From contig NZ_BAABCJ010000005.1 in NCBI RefSeq assembly GCF_039538765.1, positions 310,001 through 374,000 on the forward strand: a stretch of 64,000 bases of DNA, read 5' to 3'. The notes under the pieces were generated by a model that was given only the letters and a program-made list of their open reading frames with translations, did not search any database and was not told the origin of the DNA. The translations under genes were made by a program, and so were the position numbers. Below are positions 50,808 through 59,662 of this stretch, piece by piece (positions within the stretch are counted from its first letter, which is position 1; every line of letters begins with the position of its first letter). The DNA is from Zhihengliuella alba (GTDB lineage Bacteria; Actinomycetota; Actinomycetes; Actinomycetales; Micrococcaceae).

Positions 50808-52238
50808 GTGCGCGCAGCTGCCACCGGGCCTCGAATGCCGATGGCGAAATCCCTGACGATCCGCGACCTCGTCGCGAGCCCTGTCCTCGGCACGCGCACG
50901 CACAGCGGCGCGGCCGGGCTGGACCGCCCGGTCCTCTGGGCGCACTCGTGCGAGCTGAAGGACCCGGCCCGGTGGCTCCAGCCGCACGAGCTCCTCATGA
51001 CCGTCGGCATGTGCGTCCCCGCGGGAAGCGACGCCCAGCGCGCGTTCATCGCGGACCTCGACGACGCCGGCCTGGCCGGGATCGCGATCGGCGACCACGG
51101 GTTCGCCCCGCCGCTCACCCCGGCCCTCGCCGACGAGTCCAACGCGCGGGGCTTCCCGGTGCTGCTCACGGAGCGGCAGACGCCGTTCGTCGCGCTGTCC
51201 CGCATGGTGGCGTCCTTCGGCGCCGAGGAGCAGTCCATGGGCGTGCTCCGCCTGGCCAAGCTCTACAACGTGGCGGGCCGGCGCGGGACCGCCGAGAAAC
51301 GGTCCGGACGGCCGCTCGCCGAGCTCTTCTCGACCAAGGTCACCGTGGTCGACGACGAGACGTCGTGCGTGGTCATCGGCGACGGCACGGTGGCCCCGGC
51401 CAGCGGCCGGCGGCACCCGCTGCGGACCCTCCGGCCCACGCACCTGCTGCTCGAGAGCGAGGAGTTCCTGGACGGCCTGTCGATGGTCCACCTCTCCCAG
51501 GTGCTGGAGGTCGACGCCAACGAGCTCCTGCAGGCCGCCGTCGACCACGTCGACCGCGGCGAGGAGGTCCTGACGCGGTCCCTGGCGAGCCGGATGGACG
51601 CCGGCCGCGCCCTGACCGAGCACTGGGGGCTGGAGCGCCCCGGCTACCGCGTGATGGTCACCGAGTGCGACGTCGCGGCCCGCGTGCCGCTCAGCCTCGC
51701 CCTGACCTCCTCGCCCGCCGTGTGCGGCCAGGTCGACGGGCGCCAGGTCGTCGCCGTGCCCGTGGCCGGAGTTCCGGACGTGCGGGAGCGCTTGGACGAG
51801 CTGGGACTCGTCGTCGGGGCCTCGGCCGTGCATCACGACGAGGGCGACCTCGGCGGCGCGATCGAGGAAGCGGTCTCGGAGTACCAGTTCGCCAGGGCAC
51901 GCGGCCAGCGCTGGCGTGAGTTCAGGGGCGAACGGCTGTCCCTCCTGGGACGGTCCCGCTCCGAGCGAGAGCACATTGTGCAGGGCGTCCTGGGGCCGCT
52001 GGCCGGCGAGGACCCCAAGATGACGTCGCTGCGCGAGACGCTCTTCGCGTTCCTCGATCACGACCAGAACTGGAACGAGACGGCCAAGGCGCAGAACCTG
52101 CATCGGCAGAGCGTGGCCTACCGGATGAACCGCGTCGAGGAGCTGACAGGGCGCAGCGTGCGCCGTACGCAGCACCTGGCCGAGTTCTGGCTCGCCCGTA
52201 CCGCCTGGGAGCAGTACGTCGTGGAGCGCGGCTCCTAG
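50808..52238 (+). CDS. PucR-family transcriptional regulator
   Basis: 476-aa regulator. Residues about 15-140 form the PucR N-terminal domain (LTIRDLVASPVLGTRTHSG, WAHSCELKDPARWLQPHELL), and the C-terminus has the PucR helix-turn-helix (FLDHDQNWNETAKAQNLHRQ, then SVAYRMNRVEELTGR). Such proteins control purine, gamma-glutamyl, GABA, polyamine or hydroxyproline catabolism. GTG 50808 has AAGGAGGAG at 50791-50799; ATG 50835 and 50841 are alternatives. It heads the catabolic block, and two dyads lie between it and the next gene. Confidence 0.88.
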   Translation: MRAAATGPRMPMAKSLTIRDLVASPVLGTRTHSGAAGLDRPVLWAHSCELKDPARWLQPHELLMTVGMCVPAGSDAQRAFIADLDDAGLAGIAIGDHGFAPPLTPALADESNARGFPVLLTERQTPFVALSRMVASFGAEEQSMGVLRLAKLYNVAGRRGTAEKRSGRPLAELFSTKVTVVDDETSCVVIGDGTVAPASGRRHPLRTLRPTHLLLESEEFLDGLSMVHLSQVLEVDANELLQAAVDHVDRGEEVLTRSLASRMDAGRALTEHWGLERPGYRVMVTECDVAARVPLSLALTSSPAVCGQVDGRQVVAVPVAGVPDVRERLDELGLVVGASAVHHDEGDLGGAIEEAVSEYQFARARGQRWREFRGERLSLLGRSRSEREHIVQGVLGPLAGEDPKMTSLRETLFAFLDHDQNWNETAKAQNLHRQSVAYRMNRVEELTGRSVRRTQHLAEFWLARTAWEQYVVERGS

Positions 52239-52252
52239 CCGAATCCACCATT

Positions 52253-52272
52253 GTTTATCACTTCTGATAAAC
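52253..52272. promoter_or_regulatory. Perfect dyad upstream of the decarboxylase operon
   Basis: GTTTATCA (52253-52260) and TGATAAAC (52265-52272) are exact inverted repeats around CTTC. It is AT-rich in a GC-rich region, 14 bp after the PucR stop and 102 bp before the decarboxylase start. Candidate PucR operator. Confidence 0.55.
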
Positions 52273-52275
52273 CGA

Positions 52276-52299
52276 CAGGCAGATGTAGCAATCTGTCTG
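52276..52299. promoter_or_regulatory. Second dyad upstream of the decarboxylase operon
   Basis: CAGGCAGAT (52276-52284) and ATCTGTCTG (52291-52299) are inverted with one G-T mismatch and a GTAGCA spacer, directly after the first dyad. Two adjacent different dyads suggest two binding proteins or two modes of PucR binding. Confidence 0.45.
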
Positions 52300-52374
52300 A
52301 TAGCACGGGTCACAGCCCTCCCGTAGCGTGTGTTGCAGACCACATTGTTGAACGACGCACGAGGGGTGCTGCAC

Positions 52375-54003
52375 ATGAACACGAACGACCAACCACAGGA
52401 GCGCAGCGGCGGACAGTTGCTCATGGCAGCCCTCTCCGCTCATGGCGTCGACACCGTCTTCGGGATCCCCGGTACGCACAACCTGGGTATCTTCGCGGCG
52501 ATGGACGACCACGGCATCCGGAACGTCACCACCCGGCACGAGCAGGGAGCCGGCTACGCCGCCGACGGCTACGCCCGCTCCTCGGGACGCGTCGGCGTCG
52601 TCGTGACCACCACCGGGCCCGGCGCCACGAACGCCGCCACGGCCCTCGGCCAGGCGTACTCGGACTCGGTGCCGGTGCTCCTCATCGCGCCCGGCGTGCC
52701 GACCGACCACCCGAGCGACGGCGACGGACTGCTCCATGAACAGGTGGACCAGCGCGCCACCCTGGCCGGCGTGGTCCGCCAGAGCCACCGCGTACAGAGC
52801 CTCGCGGAGATCCCCACGGCCGTCGCGCGTGCATTTGCCCGGATGGGGCACGGCCGCGCGCGGCCCGAGTACCTCGAGATCCCCCTCGATCTGATCGATG
52901 CGCAGGGCAATGTGGCGGATGTGGCCCCGCTGGCCCCCGCCGCTCCCGTCGTGCCGGCTGAGGCGCAGATCAAAAGCGCCGCGGAGGCCCTGTCCGGTGC
53001 GGAGAAGCTCCTCATCATCGCCGGTGGCGGCGCGGCGAACGCCGGCGACCAGGTCGCCGCGGTGGCCGAGTACTTCGACGCCCCCGTCATCACCTCGACC
53101 AACGGCAAGGGCACGCTTCCCGAGGACCACCCTCTGGCACTGGGCGCCGGCATGCAGATCGACGCGTTCCCGGGCCTCGTCGAGAGCGTCGACGCCGTGC
53201 TGGCGATCGGCACCGAGCTGGCCTCCGCTGACTGGTTCGGCCGCTACCCCGACTTCCCGGCCACTTTCGTCCGCATCGACGTCGACCCGACTGGGCTGCT
53301 CACCAACGTCGCACCCAGCCACGCGCTGCTCGGCGACTCCGCGGAGACTCTCCGGCTGCTCCTGGAGGCGCTCCCGGCCCGTGAGGGCGCCAGCGAGCCG
53401 CGCTCGCAGACCGAGCTCAAGGAGCGGTTCTCCCAGGCCCAGGAAGCGTCCGCGGAGGCGTGGATGGAATCCTTCCGTTCCCTGAACGAGGTTCTTCCCG
53501 CCGAGACGGTGATCGCCGCAGACAATGCGATGTCCGCCTACAACGGCGCGGTCCCGGCCATCCGCCTGCACCGTTCGCGGTCGTTCCTGTTCCCGACGGG
53601 CTTCGGCACGCTCGGCTACGGCCTGCCGGCAGGCATCGGGGCCAAGGTGGCGTCCCCCGAGACCCCCGTCGTCGTCCTGCAGGGAGACGGCGGCATGATG
53701 TTCGTCATCGGCGAGCTCGCCGCCGCCGCGGAGGCCGGCCTCGGCCTCCCCGTGATCATCTACGACAACGGCGGGTACGGCGAGATCCGCAACGAGATGG
53801 ACGACCGCGGCGACCGCGTCCACTCGGTGGCGCTGCGCTCCCCGGACTTCCCCGCCATGGCTGAGGCCATGGGCTGCCATGGCGTGCACCTGAGCGATCC
53901 GACCGAACTCGGGCGGACCGTGCTGCAGGCACTGGAGGCCGACCGCCCCACCGTCATCCACGTCATCGAGCACAGCCGGGCCGCCGCCGGCATGCGCTCC
54001 TGA
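52375..54003 (+). CDS. Thiamine-diphosphate-dependent 2-oxoacid decarboxylase (paralogue of 3795-5444)
   Basis: 542-aa TPP enzyme with the same three-domain layout as the one at 3795: GIPGTHN near residue 30, catalytic glutamate in RHEQGAGYAADG (about 54), and the cofactor motif QGDGGMMF...YDNGGYGEI (about 437-467). Both belong to the acetolactate-synthase-like group annotated as 5-guanidino-2-oxopentanoate decarboxylase or benzoylformate-decarboxylase-like. GAGGGG at 52361-52366 sets ATG 52375. The next gene is an aldehyde dehydrogenase, the expected enzyme for the aldehyde product, which supports a decarboxylase role. Confidence 0.82.
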   Translation: MNTNDQPQERSGGQLLMAALSAHGVDTVFGIPGTHNLGIFAAMDDHGIRNVTTRHEQGAGYAADGYARSSGRVGVVVTTTGPGATNAATALGQAYSDSVPVLLIAPGVPTDHPSDGDGLLHEQVDQRATLAGVVRQSHRVQSLAEIPTAVARAFARMGHGRARPEYLEIPLDLIDAQGNVADVAPLAPAAPVVPAEAQIKSAAEALSGAEKLLIIAGGGAANAGDQVAAVAEYFDAPVITSTNGKGTLPEDHPLALGAGMQIDAFPGLVESVDAVLAIGTELASADWFGRYPDFPATFVRIDVDPTGLLTNVAPSHALLGDSAETLRLLLEALPAREGASEPRSQTELKERFSQAQEASAEAWMESFRSLNEVLPAETVIAADNAMSAYNGAVPAIRLHRSRSFLFPTGFGTLGYGLPAGIGAKVASPETPVVVLQGDGGMMFVIGELAAAAEAGLGLPVIIYDNGGYGEIRNEMDDRGDRVHSVALRSPDFPAMAEAMGCHGVHLSDPTELGRTVLQALEADRPTVIHVIEHSRAAAGMRS

Positions 54004-54040
54004 ACCGAATCATCCCAGACGAGATCACCAGAGGTTGACC

Positions 54041-55396
54041 ATGATTTCCTACGCCGTCACTGACCCAGCCACCGGACAGCGCCTCACCGAGTACTCGGCG
54101 GCGACTGACGCAGAGATCGCCGACGCGATCGAGTCCGCCCACCGCGCCTACACCGGCTGGGGGCGGACCACCGAGCTCGCCGAGCGCGCCGGCTTCGCCC
54201 GCCGCGCCGCGCAGCTCTTCACCGAGGACAAGGACGAGCTGGCTCAGATCATCCACCGCGAGATGGGCAAGCCCCTCGAGCAGTCCGTCGCGGAGGTCGA
54301 GTTCTCCGCCGATATCATCACCACGTTCGCCGAGCGCGCGGAGGAGTGGCTGGCGGACGAACCGCTCACGGTCGCCGACGGGCTGCGGACCTTCGTCCGC
54401 ACCCAGCCGCTGGGCGTGATCCTCGGCATCATGCCGTGGAACTACCCGTACTACCAGGTGGCCCGCTTCGCCATCCCCAACCTGATCCTGGGCAACACGG
54501 TCATCCTCAAGCACGCCGAGCAGTGCCCCGAGTCCTCGGCGGTCATCGCCCGGATCTTCCACGAGGCCGGCTTCCCGGAGGACGCGTTCATCAACCTCTA
54601 CGCCTCGCACGAGCAGATCTCCACGATCATCGCCGACCCGCGGGTGCAGGGCGTCTCCCTCACCGGCTCCGAACGTGCCGGCTCCATCGTCGGGGCCCAG
54701 GCCGGGCAGCACCTGAAGCGCTGCGTCCTGGAACTGGGCGGCTCGGACCCCTTCCTGGTGCTCGACACCGCCGACGTGGACTTCGCCGTCGAGCAGGCCG
54801 TGGGCATGCGACTGGAGAACACCGGCCAGGCGTGCAACGGCACCAAGCGCATCATCGTCATGGACAAGCACTACGACGAGTTCGCGGAGAAGTTCACGGC
54901 TGCCATCCGCGAGGCGTCCTACGAGAACGGCGACTTCGGACCGCTGTCCTCGGAGCAGGCGACCCGCCGCCTGACCGAGCAGGTCGAGGCCGCCGTGCGC
55001 GAAGGCGCCGAGCTGGTGGTGGGGAACAACGAGCCCGAGGGGAATGTGTACACCCCCGGCGTCCTCACCGGAATCACCCCGGACATGGAGGTGGCGTCCC
55101 AGGAGCTCTTCGGCCCGGTGGCCCAGCTCTACCGCGTCTCCTCCGACGATGAGGCCATCGAGATCGCCAACGGCGTGCCGTATGGCCTGGGCTCGATCAT
55201 CATCTGCGACGACCGCGAGCGGGCCGAGCGCGTGGGCGATCAGCTCGAGTGCGGCATGGTCTTCATCGGCTCCGCCGAGCTGGAGGGGCCGGACGTGCCC
55301 TTCGGCGGCGTGAAGCGGTCCGGCTTCGGCCGCGAGATGGGGCGCCTCGGCATGGAGTCGTTCGCCAACAAGAAGATCTACCGGTTCGCCGGCTGA
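54041..55396 (+). CDS. NAD(P)-dependent aldehyde dehydrogenase (succinate-semialdehyde type)
   Basis: 451-aa aldehyde dehydrogenase. The catalytic pair is E231 in LELGGSDPFLVL and C265 in NTGQACNGTKRI, 34 residues apart as usual. LGVILGIMPWNYPYYQV is the substrate/cofactor site. Length and motif spacing fit the short SSADH-like group (GabD1/Sad). AGAGG precedes ATG 54041. The position directly after the decarboxylase suggests it oxidises the resulting aldehyde to an acid. Confidence 0.88.
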   Translation: MISYAVTDPATGQRLTEYSAATDAEIADAIESAHRAYTGWGRTTELAERAGFARRAAQLFTEDKDELAQIIHREMGKPLEQSVAEVEFSADIITTFAERAEEWLADEPLTVADGLRTFVRTQPLGVILGIMPWNYPYYQVARFAIPNLILGNTVILKHAEQCPESSAVIARIFHEAGFPEDAFINLYASHEQISTIIADPRVQGVSLTGSERAGSIVGAQAGQHLKRCVLELGGSDPFLVLDTADVDFAVEQAVGMRLENTGQACNGTKRIIVMDKHYDEFAEKFTAAIREASYENGDFGPLSSEQATRRLTEQVEAAVREGAELVVGNNEPEGNVYTPGVLTGITPDMEVASQELFGPVAQLYRVSSDDEAIEIANGVPYGLGSIIICDDRERAERVGDQLECGMVFIGSAELEGPDVPFGGVKRSGFGREMGRLGMESFANKKIYRFAG

Positions 55397-55413
55397 GAAT
55401 GCGAGGAACCGAC

Positions 55414-56811
55414 ATGTCTGCACAGAGCGCAGAGCTCATCAACGGGGACGTCTCCTTCTGGGTCCGGGACGCCGGCTGGCCGACGCCCCGGGCTCCCCTT
55501 CCGGGACCGATCGACGTCGATGTCGCGATCGTCGGCGGCGGTATGACGGGCCTCTGGACCGCGTACTACCTCAAGCAGGAGCAGCCCGACTGGGAGATCG
55601 CCATCATCGAGCGCGAGTTCTGCGGCTTCGGCGCCTCCGGGCGCAACGGTGGCTGGATGAGCGCCGAACCCGCCGGCCCGTTCCGCCGGTACGCCGCTGA
55701 CCGGGGCCGCGACGCGGCCCTGGCCATGCAGCAGGAGATGTTCGGGGCCGTCAGGGAGAGCGTGGACGTCGCCCGGCGCGAGGGCTTCGGCGACTCGGTG
55801 GACGAGACCGGTCTGATCCACGTGGCGACTTCTCGGGCCGGACTGGCGCGTGCGTACCACCACGTGGAGGAGATGAAGCAGCAGGGGTGGGGCGAGGACG
55901 ACGTCCACACGCTGACCGCCTCGGAGCTGAACCAGCGCGTCAACGTCAACCGGGGCATGGGCGGGTACTCGACGCCCCACTGCGCACGCGTCCACCCGGC
56001 CAAGTACACCTTCGGCCTGGCTGCCGCCGTCGAGCGGCTGGGGGTGCGGATCTACGAGCAGACCACGGCCACGGCCCTCAAGCCCCACACCGTGGTCACC
56101 GACCGCGGCGAGGTCTCCGCCCGCGTGGTGGTGCGCGCCCTGGAGGGCTACACCGCCAGCCTCCCCGGAGAGCGGCGCACGCTGCTGCCGATGAACAGCA
56201 GCCTGGTGATCACCGAGCCGCTGACTGACCAGCAGCTGGCCACCATCGGTTGGGGCGGCGCGGAACTCCTGGGCGACACCGCTCACAGCTTCTCCTACCT
56301 CCAGCTGACCGCGGACCACCGGATCGCAATCGGCGGGCGGGGCAAGCCGTACGACTTCGGCTCGAACTTCGACCGCCGCGGACGGACGGCCGAGTTCGGC
56401 GTCGACCTCATCCGCGAGCGGCTGACTCAGCTCTTCCCCTCGCTGCAGGGCATCGGACTGGAGCAGACCTGGACGGGCGTCCTCGGCGTTCCGCGCGACT
56501 GGTCCGCGGCCGTGAACTACGACGCTGGCACGGGGCTCGCCTCGGCAGGAGGCTACGTCGGGCACGGGCTCAGCGGCACCAATCTGGCCGGCCGGACCCT
56601 GCGCGATCTCATCCTCGGTCGCGACACGAAGTTGGCGCGGCTCCCTTGGACGGGACGGAAGGCCCGCCGCTGGGAGTTCGAGCCGCTGCGCTGGATCGGC
56701 GCCACGGGCCTGTACGCGGCCTACCGGTGGGCCGACCAGCGCGAGGACCGGTCGGAATCGTCCGAGACGAGCGCTGTCGCGAAGATCGCCGATCGGATCG
56801 CCGGCCGCTGA
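55414..56811 (+). CDS. FAD-dependent amine/amino-acid oxidoreductase (PuuB/OrdL-like)
   Basis: 465-aa DAO-family flavoprotein. The FAD fold begins DVDVAIVGGGMTGLWTAYYL (residues about 33-52); FGASGRNGGWMS is the second hallmark, characteristic of PuuB/OrdL (gamma-glutamylputrescine oxidase-like) proteins. The C-terminal GGYVGHGLSGTNLAGRTLRD segment closes the FAD site. GAGGA at 55403-55407 selects ATG 55414. Substrates in this group include amines, N-methyl amino acids and D-amino acids. The paired ALDH and racemase-family genes suit a deaminating oxidation. Confidence 0.85.
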   Translation: MSAQSAELINGDVSFWVRDAGWPTPRAPLPGPIDVDVAIVGGGMTGLWTAYYLKQEQPDWEIAIIEREFCGFGASGRNGGWMSAEPAGPFRRYAADRGRDAALAMQQEMFGAVRESVDVARREGFGDSVDETGLIHVATSRAGLARAYHHVEEMKQQGWGEDDVHTLTASELNQRVNVNRGMGGYSTPHCARVHPAKYTFGLAAAVERLGVRIYEQTTATALKPHTVVTDRGEVSARVVVRALEGYTASLPGERRTLLPMNSSLVITEPLTDQQLATIGWGGAELLGDTAHSFSYLQLTADHRIAIGGRGKPYDFGSNFDRRGRTAEFGVDLIRERLTQLFPSLQGIGLEQTWTGVLGVPRDWSAAVNYDAGTGLASAGGYVGHGLSGTNLAGRTLRDLILGRDTKLARLPWTGRKARRWEFEPLRWIGATGLYAAYRWADQREDRSESSETSAVAKIADRIAGR

Positions 56812-56870
56812 GGCGACCGGATCGAGCGCGCTCCCCATCCATCACATCGCACCTTGTAAGGAGTCAGACC

Positions 56871-58325
56871 GTGGGTACCTCAACTCCACGCTCGACCTCG
56901 GGCGTCCTGTCCCGTGTGGAAGCGCGCTCGATCGACTACGTCCCCCTGTCCGAGCGCCGGGGACGGCTTTCGGACCAGGCCACCATCTGGTTCGCGGGGA
57001 GCGCTCAGCTGCTCTCCCTGGCGACCGGAGCGATCGGGATCGTGCTCGGGCTGAACCTGGGGTGGACGCTCATCGCGCTCGCCCTCGGCACGCTGCTCGG
57101 CACGATCCCGGTCGCGGCGCACGCCACGCAGGGCCCGCACCTGGGCCTGCCCCAGATGATCCAGTCGCGCCCGCAGTTCGGACGTTACGGAGCGCTCATC
57201 ATCTGGGCAATGGCGATCGTCGTCTACTGGGGCTACATCGTCCTCGGCGGCGACCTGCTCGGGGCGACGGCGGCGGAACTCGCCGGCGGAGCTTCGCAGC
57301 CGTGGATCGTCGGCGTCTGCGCCGTCGCGACCCTCCTGGCGATCTTCGGCTACCACTGGCTGCACACCGCGCAGCGCATCATCACCGGCATCCTCGTGGT
57401 GGCGATCGCCGTCTACATCGCCGGACTGCTGGCGACCGGGTCGATCCCCGCCACCCTGTTCGACCTGTCGGAGTCGTTCCACCTCGGATCGTTCCTCATC
57501 GTGGTCTCCGCCGCGACGGGGTACCAGCTGACCTGGGCCTTCTTCGTCTCCGACTACTCGCGGTACATGCCGCCGGGCACCAGCAAGCCGGCGATCATCG
57601 CGGTCACCTCCCTCGGCCTGTTCTTCGGCCTCTTCACCTTCATGGGGGTGGGCGCCGTCTGCGCCGCACTGCTCCCCGCCGAGGGCATCATCAACGGCCT
57701 GGTGGTCACGGGCGGCTACGTCTTCCCCGGGCTCGGCGAGGTGATGCTCATCAGCGGCGGCCTCGGGCTGCTCGGACTGATGGCGATGTGCGCCTACGGC
57801 GGATCGCTGACGCTCATCACCGCGCTCGACAGCATCCGCAACGTCCAGCCGACCCGCACGCTGCGCATCACGACCATCCTGCTGATCGGCGTGACGGGGA
57901 CCGTCGCGGCGGTCCTGATCCCCGACGACTTCATCAACACGAGCTTCGCGACCGTCCTCACCGTCGTCGCGTACCTCATGGGGCCGTGGACGTCGGTGAA
58001 CCTGACGGACTTCTTCGTGGTCCGGCGGGGCCACTACTCCGTCGCGGAGATCTTCAAGAAGCACGGCATCTACGGGCTGTGGAACTGGCGCGGCATGACG
58101 GCCTACCTGCTCACCCTGCTGCTCATGGTCCCGTTCATGCACGTCGGCTCGTTCCAGGGTCCCGTCGCCGCGGCCCTCGGCGTCGACATCGCGTTCTTCG
58201 TCGGCATCCCGGTCGGCTGCGTCATCTACTGGCTCCTCTGCCGGAACCAGGACACGGAGGGGGAGCTCCGGGTCATCGCCGAGTCGGACCGCGACCTCGA
58301 GCGCATCGGCACCCCCGTGGAATGA
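56871..58325 (+). CDS. NCS1-family (purine/cytosine permease-like) transporter
   Basis: 484-aa permease with about 12 helices. The cytosolic start SIDYVPLSERRGRLSDQATIW and the following helix (FAGSAQLLSLATGAIGIVLG) are the NCS1 pattern, as are SDYSRYMPPGTSKPA and GPWTSVNLTDFFVVRRG. GTG 56871 has AAGGAG 7 nt upstream. NCS1 carriers import nucleobases, hydantoins, allantoin, thiamine-type or other nitrogen heterocycles. It is probably the uptake step for the substrate of this operon. Confidence 0.88.
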   Translation: MGTSTPRSTSGVLSRVEARSIDYVPLSERRGRLSDQATIWFAGSAQLLSLATGAIGIVLGLNLGWTLIALALGTLLGTIPVAAHATQGPHLGLPQMIQSRPQFGRYGALIIWAMAIVVYWGYIVLGGDLLGATAAELAGGASQPWIVGVCAVATLLAIFGYHWLHTAQRIITGILVVAIAVYIAGLLATGSIPATLFDLSESFHLGSFLIVVSAATGYQLTWAFFVSDYSRYMPPGTSKPAIIAVTSLGLFFGLFTFMGVGAVCAALLPAEGIINGLVVTGGYVFPGLGEVMLISGGLGLLGLMAMCAYGGSLTLITALDSIRNVQPTRTLRITTILLIGVTGTVAAVLIPDDFINTSFATVLTVVAYLMGPWTSVNLTDFFVVRRGHYSVAEIFKKHGIYGLWNWRGMTAYLLTLLLMVPFMHVGSFQGPVAAALGVDIAFFVGIPVGCVIYWLLCRNQDTEGELRVIAESDRDLERIGTPVE

Positions 58326-58366
58326 CACGGCTCCCCACCATCCATCCATCGCCTCGAAGGAAGACC

Positions 58367-59467
58367 ATGTCAGTCAAACGAATGATCCAGGCCGTCGAAA
58401 CCCACTCGGGCGAACCGATGCGCGTCATCACCGGCGGCGTCGGGCACATCCCCGGGGAGACCGTCTACGAGCAGGCGAAGTGGCTGGAGGAGAACGACGA
58501 CCAGCTGCGCAAGCTGATGCTCCGCGAGCCACGCGGCTACCCGCCGCTGTGCTGCAACCTGATCGTCCCGCCCAAGCACCCCGAGGCGGCCGCCGGGTTC
58601 ATCATCATGGAGCAGGTCGAGTACCCCATGATGAGCGGCGGTAACACCATCGCCGTCGTCACGGTCCTGCTCGAGACCGGCATCATCCCCATGCAGGAGC
58701 CGGTCACGAAGTTCAACCTCGAGGCACCAGCGGGTCTGATCGGGATCACGGCGGAGTGCCGCGACGGGAAGGTGGAGCAGGTGACCTTCGAGAACGTGCC
58801 GGCCTTCTCCGTCTACCGCGATGCCGTCATCGAGGTGCCGGAACTCGGCCAGGTCACCGTCGACGTCGCCTGGGGAGGCATGTTCTACGTCATCGCCGAC
58901 GTCGACCAGTTCCCGTCGCTGGACCTGGTGCCGGAGCGGGGCCGGGACATCACCCGCACCGCGGCCCTGATCCTGAGGGCGGCGCAGGACCAGCTACCGG
59001 TGGAGCACCCCGACTACCCCGGGATCGGCATCACGATCGCGCAGCTCTCGGGTGCCACCGACAACCCGGAGGCCGACCGGAAGAACGCGGTGATGGTCGC
59101 TAGCGGGGCCATCGACTTCGACGATCCCTCCTCCTGGACCGGCGGCATCGACCGGTGCCCCTGCGGCACCGGCACCTGCGCCAAGATGGCCGCCCTGCAC
59201 GCGAAGGGCGAGCTCCCCCTCGGGCAGCCATTCCGGCACGAGGGCATGCTCGGCACCGTCTACACAGGCGAGCTGGTCAGGGAGGTGGAGATCGCCGGCC
59301 GTGCCGGAGTCGTCCCCACCATCAGCGGGCAGGCCTGGATCACCGGCTACACCACCTGGGTGCTCGATGCCGACGACCCCTTCCCCGAGGGATTCACAGT
59401 CGGCGACATCTGGGCCGCCCAGGAGGAGGCCGCCGTCGCACCACGGAGCCCCGAGCCCGCGGCCTAG
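58367..59467 (+). CDS. Proline racemase superfamily protein (epimerase or dehydratase)
   Basis: 366-aa member of the proline racemase/4-hydroxyproline epimerase/trans-3-hydroxyproline dehydratase superfamily. The second catalytic motif DRCPCGTGTCAKMA retains C266. The first motif, normally MCGHG, reads PMMSGGNTIAV, so the first catalytic residue is S90. This Ser/Cys pair differs from classical racemases (Cys/Cys) and from known dehydratases (Cys/Thr). Start ATG 58367 has GAAGGAAG. It is the last gene before a strong hairpin. It could epimerise or dehydrate a proline-like or other alpha-amino acid. Confidence 0.85.
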   Translation: MSVKRMIQAVETHSGEPMRVITGGVGHIPGETVYEQAKWLEENDDQLRKLMLREPRGYPPLCCNLIVPPKHPEAAAGFIIMEQVEYPMMSGGNTIAVVTVLLETGIIPMQEPVTKFNLEAPAGLIGITAECRDGKVEQVTFENVPAFSVYRDAVIEVPELGQVTVDVAWGGMFYVIADVDQFPSLDLVPERGRDITRTAALILRAAQDQLPVEHPDYPGIGITIAQLSGATDNPEADRKNAVMVASGAIDFDDPSSWTGGIDRCPCGTGTCAKMAALHAKGELPLGQPFRHEGMLGTVYTGELVREVEIAGRAGVVPTISGQAWITGYTTWVLDADDPFPEGFTVGDIWAAQEEAAVAPRSPEPAA

Positions 59468-59480
59468 CGGCACGCGCGGT

Positions 59481-59505
59481 CTGCGGCGCCTCCCCGGCGC
59501 CGCAG
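59481..59505 (+). terminator. Terminator of the decarboxylase operon
   Basis: CTGCGGCGCC (59481-59490) and GGCGCCGCAG (59496-59505), perfect 10-bp stem, TCCCC loop, 13 bp after the racemase-family stop. It separates the two catabolic units. Confidence 0.7.
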
Positions 59506-59662
59506 CTCCAGCCCACTCCATCCGCCTGCCCGTGGGAAAGCAGGCGTCGAATGCAAGATCCGCGCCGCCGACCGGACGGCGACGAGAAGTGATCATCCCA
59601 GGACCTCCCTGTTCCGGCGAAGTGAGGGAGTTCCATCAACGACCCCGAAACCTGGAGCAGTC

